Shown here: in pieces, positions 15,143-22,740 of the stretch
Layout: every line of letters starts with the position of its first letter
How positions within the stretch are numbered: position 1 is the first letter of the stretch
Origin: Patescibacteria group bacterium
GTDB taxonomy: Bacteria; Patescibacteriota; Doudnabacteria; UBA920
Assembly: GCA_023487095.1 (NCBI GenBank)
Contig: JAMDEL010000057.1
Coordinates: forward strand, 1-39,252
Direction: 5' to 3'
Length of the DNA: 39,252 nucleotides
Position numbers and translations under genes: made by a program
Notes under the pieces: generated by a model
The model's input: only the letters and a program-made list of their open reading frames with translations
Database searches by the model: none
Told to the model about the DNA's origin: nothing

Positions 15143-15542
15143 AACGCAAAAAGGATAAAAACCATAGGGGGCTGGCAGGCCTGACATCACCTGTGCTATG
15201 ACAAAGCGGCTTGGATCCGGTTGATTGATTCTCTCCTGGATCCAGAGTCCAGCCCCCAGATTTTTATTTTTACCGGTGGCAGAAGAAGCTGCCCTAGAGC
15301 TGTGCTCTGCGGCAATTGGCTCGCCACCGAAGGCGGTGAAGGAGGATTGTGTTCCTGTTCTTTAATGCCGAGCGGCCAGGGGTGGCCGCAAAAGCATTCA
15401 AAGACAATCCGGGCAACGATTTGCCCGGAGAGAAGCCGGTTTTACCGTGAGTGGCTTGCGTTTTCACGCAGCTAACTGCAGGCTTCGCAGGACTCCTTCA
15501 CCGCTGCGGAAACGATTCGTTCGTTACCCCGCAGCTTTTTTT
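15143..15542 (+). ncRNA. probable stand-alone structured RNA of about 400 nt, family not recognised
   Basis: It lies between a near-consensus promoter and an intrinsic terminator. Stems seen: GGGGGCTGG (15167-15175) with CCAGCCCCC (15249-15257), enclosing a GGATCC/GGATCC hairpin (15213-15218 with 15238-15243); GGTGGC (15275-15280) with GCCACC (15323-15328), enclosing AGAGC/GCTCT; AATGC+GCGGCC (15364-15377) with GGCCGC+GCATT (15384-15398); CCGGGCAA (15409-15416) with TTGCCCGG (15421-15428); TGCGT/ACGCA (15457-15470); CTGC/GCAG (15476-15490). I looked for the marks of RNase P RNA (GAGGAAAGUCC), tmRNA (tRNA-like ends), SRP RNA (GGUCAGG/AGCAGCC) and T-boxes and did not see them. The frame 15221-15475 in it looks non-coding. 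It could also act as a leader for the desulfurase gene downstream. Confidence 0.65.
15503..15542 (+). terminator. intrinsic terminator of the structured RNA
   Basis: GCTGCGG (15503-15509) pairs with CCGCAGC (15529-15535), with an inner AACGA/TCGTT stem, followed by T7. It lies just before the promoter of the cysteine desulfurase gene. Confidence 0.9.
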
Positions 15543-15555
15543 GTTTTCCCAGATT

Positions 15556-15564
15556 TGCTATAAT
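15556..15564 (+). promoter_or_regulatory. extended -10 promoter of the cysteine desulfurase gene
   Basis: TGC (15556-15558) precedes a perfect TATAAT (15559-15564). The -35 position falls in the T run of the preceding terminator. The ATG at 15577 is 13 nt downstream, giving a leader of about 6 nt. Confidence 0.7.
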
Positions 15565-15576
15565 CACGACAATTCC

Positions 15577-16791
15577 ATGAAATTCCAGCCAGCAAAACCG
15601 AAAAGGTCCGTATATTTGGATAATGCCGGAGCCACGCCTATGGACCCGGAAGCCGAGGCAGCCATGAGGCCATTTTTTGCAAGGGTTTTCGGCAACCCGT
15701 CCAGCCTGCATACCCAAGGGCGAAACGCAAAACAAGCGCTTGAATTTTTTAGAAAAAGCGTGGCCGGTTTGATTTCCGCCTTGCCCGAGGAGGTGGTGTT
15801 TACCGCAGGCGGCACTGAAAGCTGCAATTTGGCGATTTTTGGCCTTGCCGGTGCACTTGGAAAAAAGAAGGGTCACTTTATTACCACAGCCATTGAACAC
15901 CCGGCTGTGCTAGAGCCGTTTTTGAGGCTGGAAAAGTCGGGGCATAAGGTGACGTATTTGATGCCAAACAAGGAAGGGCTGATCACAGCTGGGCAGGTGG
16001 GCAAAGCCCTACGGGCTGATACGGCGCTGGTCTCGGTAATGTACGCGAATAATGAAATTGGCAGTATCCAGCCGATCGCTGAAATTGGCAGGTTGCTTTA
16101 TAAAGTGAATGTTGAGAGGCAAAAGAAAGGACTGTCTAAAATCTTTTTTCATACCGATGCGTGCCAGGCTGGGATGCTTGATTTGTCAGTAAAAAATTTG
16201 GGTGTAGATTTGATGACGGTCAACGGGGGCAAGATTCACGGCCCGAAACAATCCGGACTTTTGTATGTAAAAAATGGCACAAGGCTTTTGCCTCAAATTT
16301 TGGGAGGCGGCCAGGAAAGAGGTTTAAGGAGCGGCACGGAGAATGTGGCTGCCGTTGCCGGCTTTGCCAAGGCTCTTCAGCAAGTCCAAGTCAAAAGGCA
16401 GGGTATGTGTAAAAATATAACCAGCTTAAGAGACTATTTGGGAAAGCTTTTGCTAAAAAAAATTCCTGGACTGGTTTTGAACGGCCCCGGACTAGATTCG
16501 CCGCTCCGTTTGCCAAACAATTTAAATTTCACCGTGCCTAAAGTGGAAGGTGAGAGCCTGTTGATTTATTTGGACGCTGCCGGCATTTCTGTTTCAACGG
16601 GCAGCGCTTGTAGCACGAACAGCAGCAAGCCCTCGCATGTCTTAAAGGCAATCGGTATTTCAGAGGGGTTGATCCGCAACAACATCCGGATCACGCTGAA
16701 CAAGAACACTAAACGACAGGATGTGGAATACGTGTCCCAAGTCATGCCGGAGCTGATAAAACAAATTCAGAAAGTCAGAAATGAGCTATAA
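15577..16791 (+). CDS. cysteine desulfurase (IscS/NifS family)
   Basis: The 404-residue PLP enzyme takes sulfur from cysteine and hands it on as persulfide, for Fe-S clusters or tRNA thiolation. Visible residues: the YLDNAGAT start, GGTESCN, His108 (IEHPAV), Asp194 (HTDACQ), PLP-binding Lys219 and persulfide-forming Cys345 in STGSACST. The His that normally precedes the PLP lysine (SxHK) is Gly218 here (NGGKIHGPK), which is odd. The frame runs upstream to 15451 through the terminator and promoter, so ATG 15577 is the start. No iscU, mnmA or other partner is adjacent. Confidence 0.92.
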   Translation: MKFQPAKPKRSVYLDNAGATPMDPEAEAAMRPFFARVFGNPSSLHTQGRNAKQALEFFRKSVAGLISALPEEVVFTAGGTESCNLAIFGLAGALGKKKGHFITTAIEHPAVLEPFLRLEKSGHKVTYLMPNKEGLITAGQVGKALRADTALVSVMYANNEIGSIQPIAEIGRLLYKVNVERQKKGLSKIFFHTDACQAGMLDLSVKNLGVDLMTVNGGKIHGPKQSGLLYVKNGTRLLPQILGGGQERGLRSGTENVAAVAGFAKALQQVQVKRQGMCKNITSLRDYLGKLLLKKIPGLVLNGPGLDSPLRLPNNLNFTVPKVEGESLLIYLDAAGISVSTGSACSTNSSKPSHVLKAIGISEGLIRNNIRITLNKNTKRQDVEYVSQVMPELIKQIQKVRNEL

Positions 16792-16899
16792 AGTTAGCCT
16801 AATACTTTTTATTTCAGTCGTTTGTTAAGTTTAATTTAGTGCAAGGGCTTCTTTAGAGGGGAGTGAAAAAGAGTTTTTGTGCCTTGTTGGAAGTAAAAT

Positions 16900-16933
16900 A
16901 AAACACGAAGAGCTTTGTTGCTCTTCGTGTTTT
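16900..16933. terminator. 14-bp perfect hairpin after the cysteine desulfurase gene
   Basis: AAAACACGAAGAGC (16900-16913) pairs with GCTCTTCGTGTTTT (16920-16933) around TTTGTT. The A/T ends allow it to work as a terminator in either direction, about 110 nt after the desulfurase stop. The rest of 16792-17081 shows no ORF that I can support. Confidence 0.65.
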
Positions 16934-17029
16934 ATTAGTTTCGTTTAAATGAAGTATTTAGCTATTATATGTGGTAGGGTAACTGTATTGGTAAGTATGG
17001 ACAGACAGCAGGAGACGGCTTTTGAAAAT

Positions 17030-17071
17030 ATCCTACGTGTCGCACAATGTATCTTATGCGACACGTAGGAT
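17030..17071 (-). terminator. 15-bp inverted repeat downstream of the Nudix gene
   Basis: TCCTACGTGTCGCA (17031-17044) pairs with TGCGACACGTAGGA (17057-17070), plus an A-T closing pair, around a 12-nt loop. On the minus strand it follows the Nudix gene stop and is followed by ATATTTTC, a modest T tract. It is a terminator or a processing/protection hairpin. Confidence 0.6.
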
Positions 17072-17081
17072 AAAAAACGGA

Positions 17082-17492
17082 CTAACTAATGAATTTAACC
17101 CCTTGTTTATATGCAGGAATAAACTGTTTGTGTCCAAAAAAGATGTCCTCTGGCATTTCTTCCAACTTAAACCACTCCCATCTTTCGCATTTATCAGGTT
17201 CTCTGACTGCTGGTTCGCCAATCCATTTTTTTGCTAAAAAGTTTATTTGGATATAATGCTCATTCTGGCGCGGGTCGTTAATCAGTTGTAAGAATTCAAG
17301 CTCTGTAGCTTCAATGCCAGTTTCTTCAAGAACTTCTCTTTTGGCTCCGTCAATGAGTCCTTCCCCTGGCTCAAGATGACCGCCTGGCAGTCCCCAAGTA
17401 CCATAACCGACCTTGGACAGTCTTTTTCCCAATAAAATTTTACCGTCTTTTATGAAGAAAGTATTAATCCCAACTTTGATCTTATCAGACAT
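17082..17492 (-). CDS. Nudix hydrolase, MutT/NUDT15-like
   Basis: The 136-residue protein starts VGINTFFIKDGKILLGKR and has the Nudix box GGHLEPGEGLIDGAKREVLEETGI, preceded by GTWGLPGG. The WGLPGGHLE context is typical of the MutT/NUDT15 group that hydrolyses oxidised or modified nucleoside triphosphates; the exact substrate is inferred only at family level. It lies 14 nt after the pilin-M15 fusion gene and is the last gene of that minus-strand unit, which has little to do with nucleotide metabolism. Confidence 0.85.
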   Translation of the reverse strand: MSDKIKVGINTFFIKDGKILLGKRLSKVGYGTWGLPGGHLEPGEGLIDGAKREVLEETGIEATELEFLQLINDPRQNEHYIQINFLAKKWIGEPAVREPDKCERWEWFKLEEMPEDIFFGHKQFIPAYKQGVKFIS

Positions 17493-17506
17493 CAGTGTGG
17501 GTTATG

Positions 17507-18445
17507 CTATCTTCTGACAATGTCCCAATGGTTAGACTCAAGCGCGTAGATTGCTCCGGTTGCAGTATTTTGGTACTGCATGGCGTTATCACCGCTTCTG
17601 GGGCCAATATTTTTATAGTTGGCTTTAATATAGTCATCAAGTTTTGTATTTAAGCCTAAATCAAGTTTGTATCCATTGCTGTGGCCATACGTGCCGGCAG
17701 CGTGTCCGGGCTCGGTTCCTCCAGTAACTATGACCGTACAGCCGCATTTTTGTTTAAGATTGACGATCTCAGCAGCAATATTCGGCTGAAGGCCTTGTAG
17801 CATTGTCTGCGGGGGTTGGGCGTTAATAGAAATCCCATTATCCTGAAAATATTTTCTGGCCTGCTGTTCCTGCATGCCGGTGCCGGTGCCCGAACCTCCC
17901 GGTGTTGTTGTTCCTGTGCCAGGCTGAACTACTGGCGGTGGTATTTGATTCCAACCTGTGGCGTCCAGCTCTACGCTGGGCGGCTGGATGGACTTAAACT
18001 CTATCAGGTCAGGGTTAATAGCCTTAAGCAGCAAGAAACCACCCAAAAGAATGACCATGGCCGTAATGCTGCTTATCAATATGTCCTTGGCTTTGTCCAC
18101 CGATTCCTGGTTGCCATCCGCGGACATGTAAATGTATCCGGCGACGACCACAAAAAATACGGCTATGCTTGAGCCTAAAATAATCGCAAATTTGTAGAGT
18201 TGGTTGATGCAGCGGTATAAATCCTGGCTAGCGGAATTGTTGGCAGCCGCATTGCTGGTTCCGACCCCGGGCGTATTGCCCTGGTCCTTGCTGGCGTCCG
18301 TGGGCGCACACAAATATTTTTCTATTTCGCCGCTGACCCCGGTGTATTTTGGCAGTTCACCTGCTGCATATACCACGGTATGCGCAAAAAATAAATATAC
18401 GACCATGAAAAATAGAAAGTATTTTTTCATGCGAAGATTTTTCAT
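17507..18445 (-). CDS. T4SS-type pilin domain fused to an M15-like zinc peptidase domain
   Basis: The 312-residue protein has a signal peptide (about residues 7-28, ending VVYAAGE) and a central pair of membrane helices (about 83-107 and 121-143) around SADGNQESVDKAKDI, as in the CPR T4SS_pilin/TrbC-like family. A Gly/Thr/Pro linker (about 170-190) follows. The C-terminal domain has His255, Asp262 (HSNGYKLD, HxxGxxxD), Glu303 and His306 (ESNHW, ExxHW), the pattern of M15 D,D- or L,D-peptidases that cut peptidoglycan stem peptides. It lies directly after the M23 peptidase gene. A membrane-anchored murein peptidase or pilus-passage protein is the inferred role. A second ATG at 18430 is possible. 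Confidence 0.75.
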   Translation of the reverse strand: MKNLRMKKYFLFFMVVYLFFAHTVVYAAGELPKYTGVSGEIEKYLCAPTDASKDQGNTPGVGTSNAAANNSASQDLYRCINQLYKFAIILGSSIAVFFVVVAGYIYMSADGNQESVDKAKDILISSITAMVILLGGFLLLKAINPDLIEFKSIQPPSVELDATGWNQIPPPVVQPGTGTTTPGGSGTGTGMQEQQARKYFQDNGISINAQPPQTMLQGLQPNIAAEIVNLKQKCGCTVIVTGGTEPGHAAGTYGHSNGYKLDLGLNTKLDDYIKANYKNIGPRSGDNAMQYQNTATGAIYALESNHWDIVRR

Positions 18446-18464
18446 AGCTTTGTGTTAGTTTGTT

Positions 18465-19781
18465 TTATAAGAAATCTAATGGGTTATAAGTGTAGCCATA
18501 AGGCAAACGGTAAGGGCCATAAATGTTGGTGTAAGCGCCATCTTTCACCCCAAAACCTTCAGCATCGTACACCCCAAAATGAATATGGTATCCCCTTTCA
18601 GGACCGTAAAGCTTTTTTGTGGTGTTGCCTGTATTGCCTTCGTAGCCAACCAAATCCCCTTGTTTGACTGCCTGCCCGGGTTTGACCTTTATGGTCCTGA
18701 AATGCCCGTAGAGGGTCACAATTTGCCTGGTCCCGGTCTTAGTCTTGATGCTGTGCTTGATTGCCACCCAGTTGCCGTAAGAGGTATCGCTATAGTCGGT
18801 ATAAAGGACATTGCCGTCAGCCGCGGCATAAATCGGCTGGCCCGCCGGGGCCGCCACATCAATGCCGTTGTGAAAATTGTAGCCTAAGGCCCTAAAGCCT
18901 GTGTTGCCATAGCCTTGGGTCAAAACGCCGTCCATTGGCCAGGCTAAGACGCCCTTACTGGCCGAAATGCTGCGATTGCCGAGTTTCGCGCGGATTTGAG
19001 CATCTAAATCCTCAATTTCCTTTTGGATGTCGGCTTCTTGTTTTTGGCTAACCGCCAAAAGTTTTTGAAAGTTCTTCTCCAAGCCCCTAGTCTGGTTTAG
19101 AAGCGAAGTTTTTTGGTTGCGTTGGGCTACTAAACTTTTTTGTGCAATCTCCAGCTGCTCTTTGAGCTCATTTAGTTTTTTTAGCTGGGCTTCCAGCTCA
19201 ATTTTTTGTTCCTGAAGCTTCTTTTTTAATTCTTTAATCTTCTGGACGAGCTGATAGATTTTGCCCTGATAATTCTGGGTATATTGAATCTGGTCCAGGA
19301 AATCTGAAAGATTATCCGAACCCAGGGTGGTTTTAAGCAAAAAACTGTCATCAAACTGGCTTAATTGTTTGAGCAGTTCGGCCAGGATTTTCTTGTTTTC
19401 CTCAATTTCTTTGGTTTTTTGGTCAATCACCTTCTCCAGCTCAGCAATTTGCATCTGGGTATCCTCAATCTGCGTATTCTTGGCTTCTATCTGGAGCTCC
19501 GCAGAGGCTATTTCCCGGTCATATATGAGGATTTCGTTTTTTAGGCTGCTGCTCTTTTTACGGGTTTCGTCTATTTGTTTGGTGTAGCTTTTTATTTCCT
19601 GGTTCAACCGGTCAAGCTTTTTTTGCCTGTCAGTCTTCTGGCTACTCAGGTCTTCCACAGTGTTTTCGGCCTTAACGGGAATATTGAGGCTAAGCAGCAA
19701 AAAAACGGCCAATCCGGCAAAAATTTTGACTGTTGCCGCTGGTTTTTGTTTTAAGATATTTATTTCTGTATGCCAAAACAT
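18465..19781 (-). CDS. coiled-coil M23 metallopeptidase, EnvC/PcsB-like
   Basis: The 438-residue protein has a signal/anchor helix (about residues 20-38), a long coiled coil rich in Gln/Lys/Glu (about 40-270) and a C-terminal M23 (LytM) domain. The zinc motif is complete: HNGIDVAAPAGQPI and, near the end, HIHFGV, with LYGHFRTI between them. Similar proteins are activated by FtsEX at the division site, and ftsEX is present at 8336-9933. The longer frame to 19817 contains a TGT-TATAAT promoter with TTGCCA at -35. The ATG at 19781 is 8 nt after the -10, so I place the start there (MFWHTEINIL). Confidence 0.9.
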   Translation of the reverse strand: MFWHTEINILKQKPAATVKIFAGLAVFLLLSLNIPVKAENTVEDLSSQKTDRQKKLDRLNQEIKSYTKQIDETRKKSSSLKNEILIYDREIASAELQIEAKNTQIEDTQMQIAELEKVIDQKTKEIEENKKILAELLKQLSQFDDSFLLKTTLGSDNLSDFLDQIQYTQNYQGKIYQLVQKIKELKKKLQEQKIELEAQLKKLNELKEQLEIAQKSLVAQRNQKTSLLNQTRGLEKNFQKLLAVSQKQEADIQKEIEDLDAQIRAKLGNRSISASKGVLAWPMDGVLTQGYGNTGFRALGYNFHNGIDVAAPAGQPIYAAADGNVLYTDYSDTSYGNWVAIKHSIKTKTGTRQIVTLYGHFRTIKVKPGQAVKQGDLVGYEGNTGNTTKKLYGPERGYHIHFGVYDAEGFGVKDGAYTNIYGPYRLPYGYTYNPLDFL

Positions 19782-19788
19782 TGAGTGT

Positions 19789-19817
19789 ATTATAACAGGA
19801 ATTTCAATGATTGGCAA
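19789..19817 (-). promoter_or_regulatory. promoter TTGCCA-N17-TATAAT with TGT extension
   Basis: On the minus strand TTGCCA (19812-19817) and a perfect TATAAT (19789-19794) are 17 nt apart, with TGT at 19795-19797. It lies directly after the gltX stop. The M23 ATG at 19781 is 8 nt downstream, giving a leaderless mRNA. Confidence 0.85.
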
Positions 19818-19822
19818 AAATT

Positions 19823-21334
19823 TTATTCCAATTTGTCCAGTCCCCTCTTTATCCGCTTTAGGATTTCTTCCTTGCCCAGTCCAAGAAAAAGAGTGCTGGT
19901 AATTTCAAATGGGCCCGGACTGGCAGGCAGGCCGGTTAAACAAACGCGCAAAGGCCAGAGTACTGACCCGTTGTCAAAATGATTTTCGCTAATAAAGTTT
20001 TTTAGTTCAGTTTCCAACGCGGTTTTTTCATATTTGGAATCATCCAATCCAAAAAAGAAGTCGTGCAGTTTAAGCAGTTTATCTTTTGCGTCCTTCTGGT
20101 CGGATTTTTTCCAGACCAACAATTCTTTCTCGTACTCAGGTTGGGCAAAAAAGTATTTAGTCCTTTCCCCCAAATCGGAAAGAATTGTTGGTCTGGAAAA
20201 ATCCAGTTCCAAAATCGCAGCCAAATAGTCCTTGCTGTAGGTCTGGGGGTTTATGCCCTTTTGTTCCCAAAATGGCAGAGCCAAGGCAACCAGTTCCCGG
20301 TGGGGTTTATTGCGCAGGTAGAGGCTGTTGAGCCACTCTAGTTTGGTCAAGTCAAAAATCGCCGCCGATTTGTTGATTTTTTTCAAATCAAATTGCTGGA
20401 CAAGCTCTTCCAGGGAAAAAATTTCCTGGTCCGTTTTAGGGTTCCAACCCAGGAAAGCTACAAAATTTATCAACGCCTCTTTGAGATAGCCTTTAGTCAG
20501 GAAATCCTCAACCGCAACGTCGCCTTGCCGTTTGGACAGCTTGGACTTGTCGGGGTTCAGAATAAGTGGAACGTGCGCGAATTGCGGCGCTGCCCAACCG
20601 AACGCCTGGTAAAGCAGGATGTGTTTGGGTGTGGAGGGTATCCATTCTTCGCCCCGGATAACGTGGCTAATTTCCATAAAATGATCGTCAACAACCACCG
20701 CCAAATGGTAAGTAGGGAAACCGTCTGACTTTAGGATTACCTGGTCGTCCAGTACCCGGTGGTCATAATTCATATCGCCATAAACCAGGTCGTGGATTAT
20801 AGTTTGGCCTTCAGCCGGGATGGCTTGGCGTATAACCGGTGTCTTGCCCGCTGCCTTAAACTCGGCCAGTTTAGTCTCTATTTCCTGGGGCAACATTTTG
20901 CGGCAGCAGCGGTCATACATCGGCGGTTTTTTTAAAGCCACTTGCTCCTTGCGCACCTCTTCCAGCCTTTGTTCGTCGCAAAAACAGTAATAAGCCGAAC
21001 CATTTTTTACCAATTCAAGAGCATATTTTTTGTACAGCTCCAGCCTTTGAGATTGTAGGTATGGGCCATGGCTGCCTTTTTCTTGGACCTTGCCCTGAGC
21101 ATCAAGGTAAAAGCCCTCGTCAAAATCTATGCCCATGTGAGCCATAACTTTAAGCAGGTTTTCAACCGCGCCTTCTACAAAGCGGTTTTGGTCAGTGTCT
21201 TCAATCCTTAAAACCAGACTGCCTGAATTGTGCCGGGCAAAGAGAAAAGCAAAAAGCGCGGTTCTTAAGGAACCGATGTGGACGAAGCCCGTAGGGCTGG
21301 GGGCAAAACGCGTTCTGATGTTGGATTTGGGCAT
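19823..21334 (-). CDS. gltX: glutamyl-tRNA synthetase
   Basis: The 503-residue class I synthetase charges tRNA-Glu. It begins RTRFAPSPTGFVHIGSLRTAL (the HIGH motif reads HIGS), and the second signature KLSKR is present in PDKSKLSKRQGDV. The anticodon-binding half is present to the end, so it is full length and not a short YadB-type enzyme. A Cys cluster (YYCFCDEQ and DRCCRKM) sits where zinc-binding GluRS forms have their knuckle. A TATAAT at 21359-21364 gives a leader of about 19 nt without a Shine-Dalgarno. Confidence 0.96.
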   Translation of the reverse strand: MPKSNIRTRFAPSPTGFVHIGSLRTALFAFLFARHNSGSLVLRIEDTDQNRFVEGAVENLLKVMAHMGIDFDEGFYLDAQGKVQEKGSHGPYLQSQRLELYKKYALELVKNGSAYYCFCDEQRLEEVRKEQVALKKPPMYDRCCRKMLPQEIETKLAEFKAAGKTPVIRQAIPAEGQTIIHDLVYGDMNYDHRVLDDQVILKSDGFPTYHLAVVVDDHFMEISHVIRGEEWIPSTPKHILLYQAFGWAAPQFAHVPLILNPDKSKLSKRQGDVAVEDFLTKGYLKEALINFVAFLGWNPKTDQEIFSLEELVQQFDLKKINKSAAIFDLTKLEWLNSLYLRNKPHRELVALALPFWEQKGINPQTYSKDYLAAILELDFSRPTILSDLGERTKYFFAQPEYEKELLVWKKSDQKDAKDKLLKLHDFFFGLDDSKYEKTALETELKNFISENHFDNGSVLWPLRVCLTGLPASPGPFEITSTLFLGLGKEEILKRIKRGLDKLE

Positions 21335-21354
21335 GGATTTTTATGTAAAGACCA

Positions 21355-22695
21355 TTAAATTATAGCCTTTTCATGCATTTCTTTCAAATCATCCAGTGCA
21401 ATTTCCATAAGCCCGAACTTGTCTGCATGAAGGATGTTTTTGAGCTCCTCAGGCTTTATCCATTTGTAGTTTATAAACTCATCCTGGTCCAGACGAATTT
21501 CTCCCTGGCCGTTAAACTTAAAATATAAGATGTACTGTTTTTGGCCTCGGTAGTGAAATCTGGGACCGGTAATCAGTTTGTGATCGGCCGGCCATTGGTA
21601 GCAGAATACCCGCTGTGAAGTTTTAAGGAATTTTAGGTTTTGTATCCCGGTTTCTTCAAAGCATTCGCGCTGCGCCGCGGCTACCAGCTCCTCCCCCAAT
21701 TCCACCCCGCCTTGCGGGAATTGCCAGCGCCCGGCAAAATTTTTGTCCCCCGACAATGGAAAAACATCCTTTGCCGGATGGTTGGGATTGAACTTGCCTA
21801 CAAAGATCTCGTTTTGCGGGTTAAGTATCACGCTGACGACATTTTGCCTGTACGGTAAGGTGGAAAAAATTTTATAGTGCAAAGACATTTTGACTGTCCG
21901 CCAGGTGGCATTCCGAATTCTTTGCCCTCTCCCCTTTTGGGTAAAGAGCCGCCAGAGCCACTCCAAACCGCTATGACGCACGAATTTTGGCGGCAGCGGC
22001 TTGGTGCCGGCCAGGTAGTCAAAGGTTCCGCCCAAGCCAATAGCCAGTTTTACCGGAAGGCTTTTTAGGTGTTCGGCAATCCATTTTTCTTGGACAATGG
22101 GCCCGTAAGCCACAAACAACATGTCCGGTTTAGCCTGCTTTATTTCCTCCAATACCGAGAGGTCACCGGGATTTTTGTTTGAAAAATGGACCCTTAGCTC
22201 TGAGCCATAATTTTTTTTGCAGTATTCCTTTAGCCTCTCGGCCGCCAGCTGGGGAGTGTTCCCGAAGCCGCCTAAAAGAAAAACAGACCAATCATTCCTT
22301 GTTGCCAACCCGGCCAGGTCCCAGATTAGTTCCGCACCCACAATTTTTTCAGGAATAATCTTTTTTATTTTCCCGGGTGCAATGACAATGAAAAGTAGGG
22401 TATAAAAAGCCTGCCACCAGGCTTGGATAATTTTTTGCCAAAATTTTTTCCTTGTTAGGGGCAGGGAAAAAAACTTTGCCGCCCACATGATGCCAATGCC
22501 GTCGGCTACGGCAAAGTCGGCCTGGTTCAGGAACTTCAGGCTTTTGGGCGACCAAAGTATGTGATACAAAAATTCTGAATACGGCGTGGCAATGAAAATT
22601 TGCTTGTTGGCCTTAAGACCGGCCTCTGTTTTTTCCAGCAGTTCGCGCTTGGTTATAGCATCGATTCTCAATCCGGCAATGTCAATTTTTGTCAT
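21355..22695 (-). CDS. GT26 (WecG/TagA/CpsF) glycosyltransferase fused to an RppH-like Nudix domain
   Basis: The 446-residue protein has two domains. Residues 1 to about 255 are a WecG/TagA/CpsF glycosyltransferase: TPYSEFL, ADGIGIMWAA with Asp65, FLLGGFG, VAYGPIVQEKWI, IGLGGTFDYLAG and GLEWLWRL. This family transfers ManNAc-type sugars onto lipid-linked precursors at the membrane. Residues about 283-440 are a Nudix domain with box Gly330-Ile351. Its flanks YRQNVVSVILNP and GRWQFPQGG resemble RppH/Ap4A hydrolases. No stop or frameshift separates the parts. The ATG lies exactly 7 nt after a TATAAT. Confidence 0.88.
   Translation of the reverse strand: MTKIDIAGLRIDAITKRELLEKTEAGLKANKQIFIATPYSEFLYHILWSPKSLKFLNQADFAVADGIGIMWAAKFFSLPLTRKKFWQKIIQAWWQAFYTLLFIVIAPGKIKKIIPEKIVGAELIWDLAGLATRNDWSVFLLGGFGNTPQLAAERLKEYCKKNYGSELRVHFSNKNPGDLSVLEEIKQAKPDMLFVAYGPIVQEKWIAEHLKSLPVKLAIGLGGTFDYLAGTKPLPPKFVRHSGLEWLWRLFTQKGRGQRIRNATWRTVKMSLHYKIFSTLPYRQNVVSVILNPQNEIFVGKFNPNHPAKDVFPLSGDKNFAGRWQFPQGGVELGEELVAAAQRECFEETGIQNLKFLKTSQRVFCYQWPADHKLITGPRFHYRGQKQYILYFKFNGQGEIRLDQDEFINYKWIKPEELKNILHADKFGLMEIALDDLKEMHEKAII
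21359..21364 (-). promoter_or_regulatory. -10 box of gltX
   Basis: A perfect TATAAT on the minus strand overlaps the end of the upstream gene (stop at 21355) and lies 25 nt before the gltX ATG. The -35 is not clear. Confidence 0.45.
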
Positions 22696-22701
22696 GCTCG
22701 T

Positions 22702-22707
22702 ATTATA
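22702..22707 (-). promoter_or_regulatory. -10 box of the GT26-Nudix gene
   Basis: A perfect minus-strand TATAAT, with the ATG at 22695 exactly 7 nt on, predicts a leaderless mRNA. It is only 21 bp from the divergent -10 at 22729. Confidence 0.65.
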
Positions 22708-22728
22708 GCCTATTTCTAGCTTTTCTTG

Positions 22729-22734
22729 TATAAT
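22729..22734 (+). promoter_or_regulatory. -10 box of the 93-residue protein gene
   Basis: A perfect plus-strand TATAAT, with the ATG at 22741 exactly 7 nt on, again predicts a leaderless mRNA. No separate -35 is visible; the region is shared with the divergent promoter. Confidence 0.65.
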
Positions 22735-22740
22735 TATGGC

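Noticed and set aside
15167..15257. SRP RNA or tmRNA candidate because of the GGGGGCTGG start
   Set aside because: The SRP core (GGUCAGG, AGCAGCC) and the tmRNA tRNA-like end and tag ORF are not present.
15221..15475. 84-codon frame inside the structured RNA region
   Set aside because: It starts at a non-ATG codon without a ribosome site, is rich in Cys/Ser/Arg from hairpin arms, and lies across several stems.
17022..17237. 71-codon plus-strand frame over the 15-bp inverted repeat
   Set aside because: It runs antisense through the Nudix gene and the hairpin and has no features of a protein.
19782..19817. Longer N-terminus of the M23 protein
   Set aside because: This stretch contains a near-perfect -35/-10 pair, and the ATG at 19781 is 8 nt after the -10.
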